DNA of 64,000 bases from contig NC_091048.1 of NCBI RefSeq assembly GCF_963966145.1, positions 21,390,001 to 21,454,000 of the forward strand. The letters are read 5' to 3'. Source of the DNA: Tenebrio molitor (taxonomy: Eukaryota; Arthropoda; Insecta; Coleoptera; Tenebrionidae). Both the position numbers and the translations under genes were made by a program. A model generated the notes under the pieces. That model saw nothing but the letters and a program-made list of their open reading frames with translations, was not told where the DNA came from and did not search any database. Positions 35,301 to 45,341 of the stretch are shown one piece after another; positions within the stretch are counted from its first letter, which is position 1; each line of letters begins with the position of its first letter.

Positions 35301-37386
35301 CTGTAGGTAGTACGGTTAAATTTACTGCCGGAACGTTGCTGTAACGTAAAATAAACGTCCGGATTACGACAACGCGTTTATTTCAGATAAGACATAAAAA
35401 ATAGTTTGAAAACGTGAATGCATTTTTCAACCCCGCATCGACCAAACATCCCCCGGCGGGGCAAACGCAGCCCCAAACTGCGTGGGGCGTGCGTGCCGGT
35501 TGGCAATTCATCACAAACGAGCGTGATTTTTTTCGAAAAACGAAATTTTTGCACCCCCCAAGTTGTGGTGTCTTCCCGCAAAAAAATATCAGCCGAGTAG
35601 TGCGCAGGCGCAGATCGCGGCAAACATGTATGCCACTGCGGAGATCGACGTTGGCTGTCGTTTTACTCGAAAAATCGCCACAAACAACATAAATGTCAAA
35701 AATTTTACCTTCAAAGCGACCGGCTTGGCTTCAAGTACGGTTTGATCACCTCCACTGGGCACTGTTCCCTTACGTTCCGCAGAAAAACGGGAGAAAAAGG
35801 GACTTCGGTTTGCAACGCACCGTCACAACGACTACAAATCGTTCTGCTTGTAAACTAGACTCCATTTTAATATCAGTGTCGGATTTGCACGAACGCTGAC
35901 GATTATCGACGATCGAGGAGATTATTTTGTAACTCGTTGAAAAGTGTGGTGCGCTTAATTACATAATTTTGAGGCAATTGGGGAGGTAGGTAATGGGTAA
36001 TTATTATTGGGTGATTGGTCTGCTAATGAGATTTACAAGTCGCTCCGATTAACTCGATTAATTGATAATTTACACGCTTATCGGGCAGCTCGACTTCACA
36101 TTCTTTTTTTTTTAGAAAAAAAACGTCATTTTATTAACCGATTTTACCAAAAATGGCAACTGGAATTGGTAATTACAATCAAATGTTAAATGATAACGCA
36201 CGGACATCTTCACTAATGAGCCGAGTTTTAGCGTAAAACTACCAAATTAAGAGACTAAACTTTTTTATTGGACATTCGCATTTTTAACAGTATCTGAAGA
36301 CAATGACTCGATAGGTAAAAACAAACATATCAAATTTCTCTTAGGTTAGTCTCACCCATTCTCATTAACCGGCAAGAATTGAAATTAACATTGGGTAAGT
36401 CGGTTTGTAACAAATTCAAAATGTCACAAGTTTAGCTCATTTGCTCCGTACGCCTGTTCCAAAATACACCTTAGGACTTGGTATAAGTATATTTTTATTC
36501 GTACGTAAATATGTGTATATTTTATTTTCGGACAAGCTGCCAGAACAAATTAAGAACAATCGGATAGGTTAGTATGTACAATTTTATTATAGGTACGTTT
36601 TTGGCTTCCGGAATATTTTGGACTCGGCATTTGTCGTAATTTGATCATTCTTAACAGTCACAAGTAAATATTATACTTATCAAATTTTATTAAGCCTCAC
36701 ATAAATCAACAATTTAACAAAAATACTTGACGATGTCTAAAGCCCTTCATTAAGTGACGAACCGAACTTTTGAAATATAATATAAACATAAACCTTAAAC
36801 ATGACTTTCCTATCAAATCATAGTGTTGTCAAAGCTCTGATGAAATTGGTAAGACGTAAGTAACGGCTTAACTCTGGGGCTTGAAACTAACTTTTTCGAA
36901 TATCTTTTTACCTTGTTACAATAGGAATATCTGGACTGGGGACTGGGGAGTAATAGAACAACAAATTTCACTTATGAAAGATTTACATAGGGGCGTTAAC
37001 TAATTTAATTTAGTTACTATTGCGTAGAATCTTAGGAAGTAGACTATAATCCGGAATCCCTAGTTTTCTGGCATTTCTGTTTTATCCAATTCTTAGCATT
37101 CTCAGTAGTTACTCTACTCTAACATTACGCCCTTCACAATTTCTCACCGCAGAGGAACTTTAACGTTTAGTGGGTGAGAACAGAGCCAACCCCACGTTTT
37201 TCACAATTGCAAACTTTGTACTTAGCAGTAACGTGAAGTTAGGTTAGATAAATAAAATCAGAAAAGTTTCTTATTGTATTTTTTGTATTAAAAGATACCA
37301 AATGACCGACCTTAAAAAGATATAGGTATTAAGTACATATTAAAAAACCAATAAAAAAAAATCAAATTAAAAGAACTGTGAGTAGG
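32376..37386. other. Intergenic, one CpG-rich patch
   Basis: No gene is recognised over 5 kb. 35420-35900 is distinctly richer in CG dinucleotides (for example CCCGGCGGGGC and GTGCGCAGGCGCAG) than its AT-rich surroundings. It could be the promoter or first exon of an unseen gene, but none of its open frames resembles a protein I know. Confidence 0.45.
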
Positions 37387-37388
37387 TA

Positions 37389-37622
37389 CAGTCATGTTCA
37401 AATAAATCTGGGACAACTGTTGTAACGTAACTCAACTTAACTTGTGCACATAAATCTGGGACAATTTCTTTTTTGGGTTTTAAATGTGACTTCGAACAGT
37501 TAATTAATTAACATTTTATTTAAAAAAATATTTGGGCTAAAATTAACAATTCAATGGTTGTTTGTTTATAAAATAGTTAGAGTTTACAAATACAACTGTA
37601 CCAGATTTATTTGAACATGACT
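37389..37622. mobile_element. Mariner-type MITE 'CAGTCATGTTCAAATAAATC'
   Basis: TIRs CAGTCATGTTCAAATAAATC and GATTTATTTGAACATGACT with TA on both sides. About 234 bases. A second internal ATAAATCTGGGACA repeats the left subterminal phrase. No coding capacity. Confidence 0.85.
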
Positions 37623-37624
37623 AT

Positions 37625-39306
37625 ACTTGTTGATTCGGAATGAATGAGGCACTTCGATGTGGATTTGTGGTTGTTTATTAAGTGATGAATAATAAAAAAA
37701 TATAAACGGATGGTCTCTTCGTCGTAACCAATATTTGGAAATATTTTATTGTAGCCCATAGAAAAACAAAATGGAAAAATGTGCGTCACTGAATTTGAAA
37801 TAAATCAGAATTGATGGAAACCCACATAAAGTATTCTTGGCGGGGGTGTCAGTGGAGAATGAATTGGTGAATGGTAAATGACTGTTCTCATTTGCGCGGG
37901 AAACAATTCTCGAACTCACTGTCAGTGGTTCCAAAACTTTGAATGCGCTAGGATCGTATTATAAAAGAAATATTGTGAGGGAGTCCTATTTTCAGCTATT
38001 GGTTTTTTGTCAGTAATTGCCAAATCACAATAAGAACAAGCAACTTTTTAACGTGAAGTACAATTTTTATTATAATACAGGTGTTCAAATCTGGCACGTT
38101 TGAAGGTAGATGTGATTTGGAACATCCTTGTATTTACTTAACCTACATAACGTAAAATTAAACTCAAAAATATGAACAAAACGTCAACCCCATCATAAAC
38201 AAATACGTTTTCAAAAATGAACAAGCTACTCCAAAAGAATTCGTTTCTGAACGCAAGTTATTTATTTAATTTTAATTATAACCGTGATTTAGCAGTTTCA
38301 TAATACCAAAGTAATTTATCAAAAATAATTGAATAGATATGCAGGTATTTATACAATGATTATTTTTTGATAGGTGCATCATGATTGGTCTTGTTTTTTT
38401 TTCGGAGATTCACGAATCACGACGCAAGTCAAACTGTTGACCTACAGCCCTCGACTATTATCTGTAGTCCGCGGAGTACAGGTTCAGAACTACTGCTCTA
38501 ATTCATCTCCCTTGAGAGAACTTGAACGCGATCCAACCTGTTTCGTAAGGTTGTATTCACTTTGCTTTTGTCCTTATTTGTTTTGTCAATAAGTTTCACA
38601 TTCAATTTTGTAATTCTATGTAAAATGACAGTAATACGATTTCTCGACTAATTTAAAAAAAATAACGTTACTAATAGGCATACGTTATGTTTCTTGAGAA
38701 ATCGAATATGTAGTTTTAATTTACAAATTCAGTTTCGCAGAAATGGTGAATTTTATTTTTCTCACGTTTATTTTGTAGGAAAATTGATTGTCTTATTTAT
38801 TTACGCGCAGGAAAATTGAATTTTCCGGACTAGTACTGTAAAGACTTTACAAGACGCAAAATAAAAAAGATACTTTAAAAAAGAACAATTTTCACAATAC
38901 ACGCACAAAATTGACAAACTTGATTTTTGTGGAATTTGTAAAAAATTTTCTAAAATTTAATACAAAACACGTCAGTAAAATCTCTTACTTGACTCGGAGC
39001 TTTAAAATACTCGGCACAAAGTGCCTCGTATTTCAATTTAGCTCCTCTTCAGTGATGTAAGATTTTCCTGACTTTTATGTAAATAACTATGTAGAACATG
39101 ATCGACTGTAACAAATTTTTACCAACTGATGCCAAGTAGAAGTAGCGTGCAAAGTTATTCATTTACTAATTTATTGTTTAGCCGTTGACGTTGCATGAAA
39201 TCCGTATTGCCAACCTAAGAACATTCAACGCAGGTGACATATTTTACAATTATGTCATACGGCTGTAGAATACTTTGGTCTATGAGTGATTAAATTTAGA
39301 AATTTT
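37625..39306. other. Intergenic, nothing recognised
   Basis: AT-rich sequence with no credible gene. A hairpin of the ACTCG family lies at 38980-39066. Confidence 0.5.
38980..39066. repeat. Hairpin of the ACTCG family
   Basis: AAATCTCTTACTTGA pairs imperfectly with TGATGTAAGATTT. CGGAGCTTTAAAATACTCGG pairs with CCTCGTATTTCAATTTAGCTC, around the core CACAAAGTG. Confidence 0.7.
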
Positions 39307-39524
39307 AGGGCCGATTTCACCAACACCGGCTAACGTTAACTGTAGGTTAAAATGCTTCGTTACTTTAAATTGTTATACTCCGTACTCTGATAGATTGTAC
39401 GTTTTTTGACAGAAGACAGACCCAGAGAGTAGTGTGGCGGGAATTAATCTGCAGAGATACAACGGTTTTCTGCATAACGTGAAACAATTGAGATGGAGAG
39501 TTTAGTATTTTTCACTGCTTTATA

Positions 39525-40370
39525 CAGGCTGATCCAAATTTTTTTAAAAATGCTGTAGCAACTTTATTTCTTGTCCGATTTTAACAAGCGATATATCAAA
39601 TGAAAAGCCGTTTAAGGGACTATGAACTGCCATATATATATTTTTTTAAAGCAGTTTAAGTGGGGTAATATTTAACTTTCTTATTTTAAATTGTGACATA
39701 TATTTTTCATTACTTATTTTTAAAATCACTATTTTTCTAAACATTGCTGTATAAAAATATTAGGTATTTGTTTTTTGAAAAATTTTTAAGAAATAAAAAT
39801 GACATTTAAATGAAAAAGCGATTAAAATCAAGTTGCTTTGTGAGACCTGTCAGCTAGAGCATATGTTACACAAAGAATTTGACAATTCAACGGCCTGTGC
39901 ACTTTTTTCACACTCAAAATACGCTTGTAGCATGTCGGTCATTTCTTCAAAGGTATTCATTCATTTTTACTCACGATTACGAGGAAATACAATTTTAACA
40001 ACTTGTCAAATTCATTGCGTAACAAATGCTCTAAAAAGCAACTTGATTTTATTCGCTTTTTCATTAAAATGTCTCAATTATTATTTATTTAAACATTTTT
40101 ATTTCTTCATAACTTTTCAAAAAACAAATAATATTTTTCTACAGCAATGTTTAGAAAAATAGTGACTTTAAAAGTAAGTAATGTATGTAACATATGTAAC
40201 AATTTAAAATAAGAAAGTTAAATATCAAATATATTAAAATGCTTTAAAAAATAAATGTTATATGCCAGTTCATAGTCCCTTAAACGCCTTTTCATTTGAT
40301 ATATCGCTTATTGAAATCGGACAAGAAATAAAGTTGCTAGAGCATTTAAAAAAAAAATTGGATCACCCTG
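39525..40370. mobile_element. Foldback element with arms of about 365 bases
   Basis: The left arm (39525 to about 39890) and right arm (about 39998 to 40370) are reverse complements along nearly their whole length, with the ends CAGGCTGATCC and GGATCACCCTG. Shared internal landmarks are GGGACTATGAACTG with CAGTTCATAGTCCC, TTTCTAAACATTGCTGTA with TACAGCAATGTTTAGAAA, and AAATCAAGTTGCTTT with AAGCAACTTGATTT. The loop is only about 108 bases. A transcript would form a long duplex. Confidence 0.85.
39853..39945 (-). pseudogene. Transposase N-terminal helix-turn-helix scrap in the foldback loop
   Basis: On the minus strand a short frame reads MTDMLQAYFECEKSAQAVEL. It resembles the N-terminal helix-turn-helix (DUF4817-like) of mariner-type transposases found in beetles, the same kind of motif as MLLIYGECGKNSVAAADV at about 55850. 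It stops after about 30 codons. The foldback may therefore descend from such a transposon. The match is short. Confidence 0.5.
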
Positions 40371-40388
40371 TATTTTGGAACTAGAATT

Positions 40389-40553
40389 TACACTGCTTTT
40401 CTTTTGGTTTTCCTCTTTTGTCAATTGTATTTCACTATTTCTCAAAACTATTTCCTATCTCTATTAAATGTCCAAGTGACGTAAATATAAAATAGTTTTG
40501 AGAAATAGTGAAATACAATTGACCAAAAGAGGAAAACCAAAAGGAAAACACTG
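40389..40553. repeat. Hairpin with arms of about 60 bases
   Basis: CTTTTGGTTTTCCTCTTTTG pairs with CAAAAGAGGAAAACCAAAAG, and continues through CAATTGTATTTCACTATTTC / GAAATAGTGAAATACAATTG and TCAAAACTATTT / AAATAGTTTTGA. The loop is about 40 bases. Conservation of the arms is almost perfect, so it is a young or conversion-maintained palindrome. Confidence 0.85.
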
Positions 40554-40857
40554 TAAAAACGTACAATCTATCACCGTACGGAGTATATACAGGCTGATTC
40601 ACATAGCCCGTTCATTAGAAACTTTCTGATTTTCCCAAATCATATTAATATGAGAATCGCCCTCAAATGTCACATGTTTTATATTGACAAATCACAACTA
40701 CGAATTATTTGAATAGCAACCAATCACAATTTAATTAAGCGGAAATTTTCCCTAGGGAAAATTTCCGATATAATTTACCTAGGGAAAAGTTTTTTCGGGC
40801 GATTCTCTTCCGAATATACCTCGGGACAGATATATATCGCCAGAAAATTTTTCTTGC

Positions 40858-40945
40858 AGTCCAACACTCGTGTTTGTTGCTCAAAATTACCCTCGGGCTG
40901 GCGCCCTCGTGTAATTTTCTTGCTACAAACACTCGTGTGTCAGGA
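40858..40945. repeat. Hairpin of the ACTCG family
   Basis: ACACTCGTGTTTGT occurs near the left end, and ACAAACACTCGTGT near the right end. AAAATTACCCTCGGGC and GCCCTCGTGTAATTTT pair inside around GGCTGGCGCC. An A/T-rich palindrome (TTTTCCCTAGGGAAAA) lies just to the left at about 40746. Confidence 0.7.
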
Positions 40946-41300
40946 CTGCTCGAAAAAATTTCCGACAATATATCTGTCCCTTGGTATATTATATATGAAA
41001 ATTGGTACTCGTAGTTGACTATAATCAACTACTCCAAGTTCAAATGAAATATTTTCAAAATGGTAGCACTTCCGGAAATACCGGAAATCGACGCCATCTT
41101 TATTTTTTTTAATGGAAAAGCCTCTTTTTGACTTCACATTACGATTCTACGTAGACTTTAGTGATTTTTATGTCAACCAATCTCTCGCTGGGCAAACTAT
41201 AACAATGTTTTCGTATATTTTAATCTGTAGTTAAATTTAACTCATGTTGGTGAAACCGGCCCTAGATGTGTTATTTTATTACTTATGAATGAAGTATGTA

Positions 41301-41634
41301 CAGGGTTATTCTAAATGATTGACTGTCGAAGTAGGCGTGAAAACTGAATGTAAAATTTATCACATCAAAGTGATTAAGTGAGTACACACCGTTCACACAC
41401 GAGAGTTAAATTGGGTGCAAAACAACTCAATATTTTTAAAATTGATTGCAAAACAACTCAATATTTCTGGATTCAATCGTTAATTTAACAAAAATAAATA
41501 AAAACCTCACCACCGCACTCCTCACCTAAAAAATGACAGTGACAGTGACAAAACTGACAGTTCAAATGAAAGCGGCAAAAATGTAATAACATGGGCATGG
41601 CCTACTTCGACTACAATCATTTAGAATAACCCTG
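41301..41634. mobile_element. MITE 'CAGGGTTATTCTAAATG', copy 2
   Basis: A 334-base element with TA at both ends and the same TIRs as 6447-6773. It lies in the opposite orientation to that copy, as the internal GGCATGGCCTACTTCGAC end shows. Confidence 0.87.
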
Positions 41635-41636
41635 TA

Positions 41637-42245
41637 TATATCCAAAGCTTTGACGTACTTTTGTTAATGTAGATAAGGATTTAATTTTCTTGACATATCG
41701 CACTGTGCGTGATATAATGATGAATTAACCAAATCGTTATGCCTTGACCTTGCGGTGCTAAATTTTCTTATAACTATGAAAACATTTATTTGGGTCTCTG
41801 AAGGGGTAACCCTTAATTTATTCAGTTTCCATATTTTCAGTATCAGCATTTATGCATCTCATACCACATAAGTACGTTACGAATTTTGTCATTTGTAATT
41901 ACCGTATGTAAATAGAGCGTCTTTTGTTTTGTATAAAATGAAAGTATGAAAAGACGTATGTCCTCGTAAACAACAATTTTATTTTCAATTTTGTCCTGAA
42001 ACGTATTTTCTCTCCAAAAATGAAACAACATATTGTACAAATGTTGGAGGTAAAAGAAAATGTTCATGCTACAAACATTGGTATTTACAACTGAAATAAA
42101 ATCATCCATTTTGAAGACGAAAAACTCTATACTTTAACATTAGAAAAATAATAAAAATAATACAGATTTGGTACAAAATATTCGAATACACATTTCTGAA
42201 ACTAATACGAAATACAATAAGAAATAAATAACGTGGAAATCTATC
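41637..42245. other. Non-coding, 3' flank of the chiffon-like gene
   Basis: AT-rich sequence downstream of the chiffon-like stop codon, probably its 3' untranslated region and beyond. No secure poly(A) signal chosen. Confidence 0.5.
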
Positions 42246-45200
42246 TTATCTCTCTCGGTACCAGCGGCCCCTCGGCCTCCGCAACATCCTGGGCGATTTT
42301 GGAGACGCGGGCATCCTCCTTTGCCCCCTGTTTGTTCGTTTGGGAGAATTACTTCGCTTTGCCGCCGGCTCATTTTTATTGTCTATGTTGTTTTTATCCA
42401 GTTTTTGTACACGAACGTACGGCTGATAATGCATGTCAATGTTAAAACCGTCACTGTTGTTCACTTTATTCGTTAGTACTTTATCTGAATTTACATCGTC
42501 ACTTTTGTTTTCGTTCTTTCCTACCCTGTCAGCGTTATTTAAATCACAATTAGTTTCTTCTATATTTACATCACCTAAACTACTTTGGTCATTATGGTTA
42601 TTGTTTTCACTATTTAATTTCGCTACACTTTCTTTCTTCTTAATACTATCAGTCGAATTCGTGTCTTCACACGCGTCAGAGTCTGCGTTAACGCTGTAAG
42701 AATCTACCGTACTATCGTCGTCCTCCTTGACCGCGTGATCCCTCCTGAGTCTCCTGCTCCTGCTCAGCGGCCAACCCGTCCGATTCTTTTTCCTTTTCCC
42801 CGGTTTCCGGCCCGGCTTCGCGTTAACCACCTTTTTAGAGGTGTTGATGGCGTTGTCTTTATTATTTTCGTATACACTAAGAATATCTTCGATGCCCATT
42901 TGGCCTTTGAACTCGATCTCTTCATCGTTCTCCACGTCCACTTCTGATAAATTTTCTTCACACGCACTTGCGAACTCGTCTTCAACGTTCTTCATCATGG
43001 AAAAATAATCCACCTTCGACTTTTTCGACGATTTGGTCTGTTTCGGCTCCTCTAAAATCGTCGGTAGATTACTCCTGAAGTCCAGATCGCTTCGTCGGGA
43101 CTTCCTTTTCCTCTGTTGTATCAAGCTGCTGAGAATTGCGAGGGTCGAAGCGTGTTGTCTTGGTGATTTCCGTGGATTCTTTCCGTTTCCCGTCACGTTA
43201 ATCACGACGCCCGATTTACGGCTTCGTTTGTTCGATCGCGACGGCCTAATTTCATCTAAAGTACTGTTGGAACTAACTTCTGTGGCACTTATTTTGCTGT
43301 CTTCGTCTTGATTGAACGCTGTTTCCACGCTCGAGTTGCTGGCGTTCGGGTCCGGGGTGCTGCAGGTTACCGACGTCGAAGCCGACGACGGCTCCATAAG
43401 GCATTTTTTGATCTGATTGTACTGCGACAGACACTCTTGCGGATCGAGCGGTGGCACGTAGTCGAGCTGATACGGAAGAATCAGAGGATCCCAGTAATCT
43501 GAAACGGTCAACGAACTGTGATCGAAGAGCGAAAAGTGTGGGTAGAACCGACGGACTTACTGTCGTCACTCAAAAAAGCGTATTTTTCCTCGCCTCGGTC
43601 TCGCCTTTGGAAAGTCTTATACCAAACTTCGTTTTTCGGGACGCTCTCAAATGAGAAATTGTAGTCTTCTAAATTGAGTTTAAAATTTTGATCCGTTTCG
43701 GAATAATCTGGTTCGTTTTTTACTAGGCAATCTCCGTTATTTTTCGATTTCATAGGAACTGGCGACAAGTAGGAGCCGTGATACCTTAACCTGCAAGCGT
43801 TGGCGTTAATTTAATGCTAATGATAGACGTGACGTTCGATCGAACATCACGTTTTATAAATGAAACATGTACAGTTTCGGAAATACGCTAACCTAGAACC
43901 GGGCATTTCAAATTTGTAATACTTTTGATTATCCATTATGAACGCTTCGGCGTGAGTTCTCCTCCTCTTCTTCCCTTTACTTTCGGAACTTGTACTGTGC
44001 ATCGATTCGTCATCCTCAACTTTAATTTTTTTAATATCGTCAGCGTCGCTGATGGAACTGTTGTCTCTTCCCTCGTCGTCGTCCTCTTCTTCACTGGTTT
44101 CGTCTTTTTTAGGAAACAAAAAATTTTCCGCTTCATTATTCAAACGTACCAACTCGGAACTGCGAAGCTTTTTAAATTTCACTATCAAACCCTTATCGTC
44201 CTCTTTATTCTCATTGACGGGTGTTTCCGGCCTCTTCACTTCGGGGTGCAAATGCGTGATTCCCGAACGAAGTTTCGACGATAAAACTTCTACTTTATAA
44301 TAGCTTCTGTTATCTACAACTAATCTTTCATCTGCTGAGATCCTTTGTCTGTTGCAAGATCGCTTGGGACGTCCCGAATTCCATACTTCGTCGCTTTCCG
44401 CCATTTGATCGGCAAGTTTCTAAAAATAACGAAAAAAATTATTCCATCGATTTACTTAAAAAAAAATGTTTTACAGCTAAAAGTCTGGAACTTGATCTCA
44501 ATTCTCGAAATTCTTTAACAACCTCGGGTTTCTCCGTTAGGCTGTCTTCTTCGAGAGGCGGCGTCATGTAATTTATATTTTTTCTTGAGCGTAAATGGTG
44601 TCCTGACTCGCTTCCCACAGGAGACATTGGGGAGTCCTTTATTTTGTCGCACATTAAGGAAGAAGTACGCGTTCTCGGCATTTTGTTGCGTCGGCGGTCA
44701 GGAGGATAATCACAATGTTTACCATTTACTTCTAAAAAAAAAAAAAAAAAACAATGGAAAAACCCGACAAGAAAAGTTTGGTTGGGTTAGACAAATGTCA
44801 CAGACTTGTGTAAGAAGATAGCAACAAAACGTGTTAGGTAAGCGAAGTGTCAAATTCAAACGTGAAAGGCGGGAAACTCGAGACTCACCAATCGAATCGA
44901 TTCCATCCAAGGCCAGAAACGAATGGAAACCTTTTATTGATATGAAACCGCCATCTTCACCGATCAGTTTTAAATGTCTTTTGGACTGGATGTGATCCTC
45001 AAGACTGCTATAAGGTGCGTGACAAATTGCACAATAACCAGACTGAAAAACCGAATGGATGCGTGGCCGTCTTGATCTAGTCTTACGTGTCATGTTACGC
45101 TCATTTGTAGAGCGATTTGGGGAAACTTTTTCGGCCGGTGATTTATTAATACCCAAGTGGCTATCAATCAGATTATTTTTTAAGGACTAAAACGAAAAAC

Positions 45201-45323
45201 AAACTTTATTGGTTTTATCTTATCTAGTGTCATTCTCGGACGAACCTGTTCCAGTTCGCGAAAATTGCTAAACTGCCTTTCCAACAAAGCTCTGACTCGC
45301 AACCTCGTTCTCTTTTCAAACAT
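42246..45323 (-). CDS. chif: DBF4-type zinc-finger protein, chiffon/Dbf4-like
   Basis: Six coding exons on the minus strand (45323-45246, 45186-44889, 44731-44475, 44419-43893, 43790-43561, 43498-42246) join in frame to 880 codons plus stop with GT/AG junctions. Residues 76-97 read GYCAICHAPYSSL ... H ... H, a C-x2-C-x9-H-x5-H DBF4-type finger (motif C). In Dbf4 this part helps bind and activate the Cdc7 kinase at replication origins. The rest is long, charged and low-complexity, as in Drosophila chiffon, whose C-terminal half acts with a Gcn5 acetyltransferase module. Two similar blocks occur at about 245-262 and 373-390 (DN-x2-YYK-x-E ... S-x-LR). The usual N and M motifs upstream of the finger are not seen, so either 5' exons are missed or this isoform lacks them. 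The start (MFEKRTRL) is chosen because the upstream exon has an in-frame stop. A related DBF4-finger protein is the alternative. Confidence 0.75.
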
Positions 45324-45341
45324 GGCATCACCGAAGACGAT

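Larger units (their letters stand above)
39307..41264. mobile_element. Outer TIR element of a nested foldback complex
   Basis: AGGGCCGATTTCACCAACA at the left and TGTTGGTGAAACCGGCCCT at the right, followed inward by weaker pairing of the GTTAAC-type stretches, define an element of about 1.96 kb. Inside it sit a second inverted pair (39374-39406 with 40554-40588), a long foldback (39525-40370), a 165-base hairpin (40389-40553) and another hairpin (40858-40945). Confidence 0.7.

Noticed and set aside
43925..44284. 119-codon + frame opposite the chiffon-like exon 4
   Set aside because: Hydrophobic antisense shadow of an acidic, Lys-rich coding exon.
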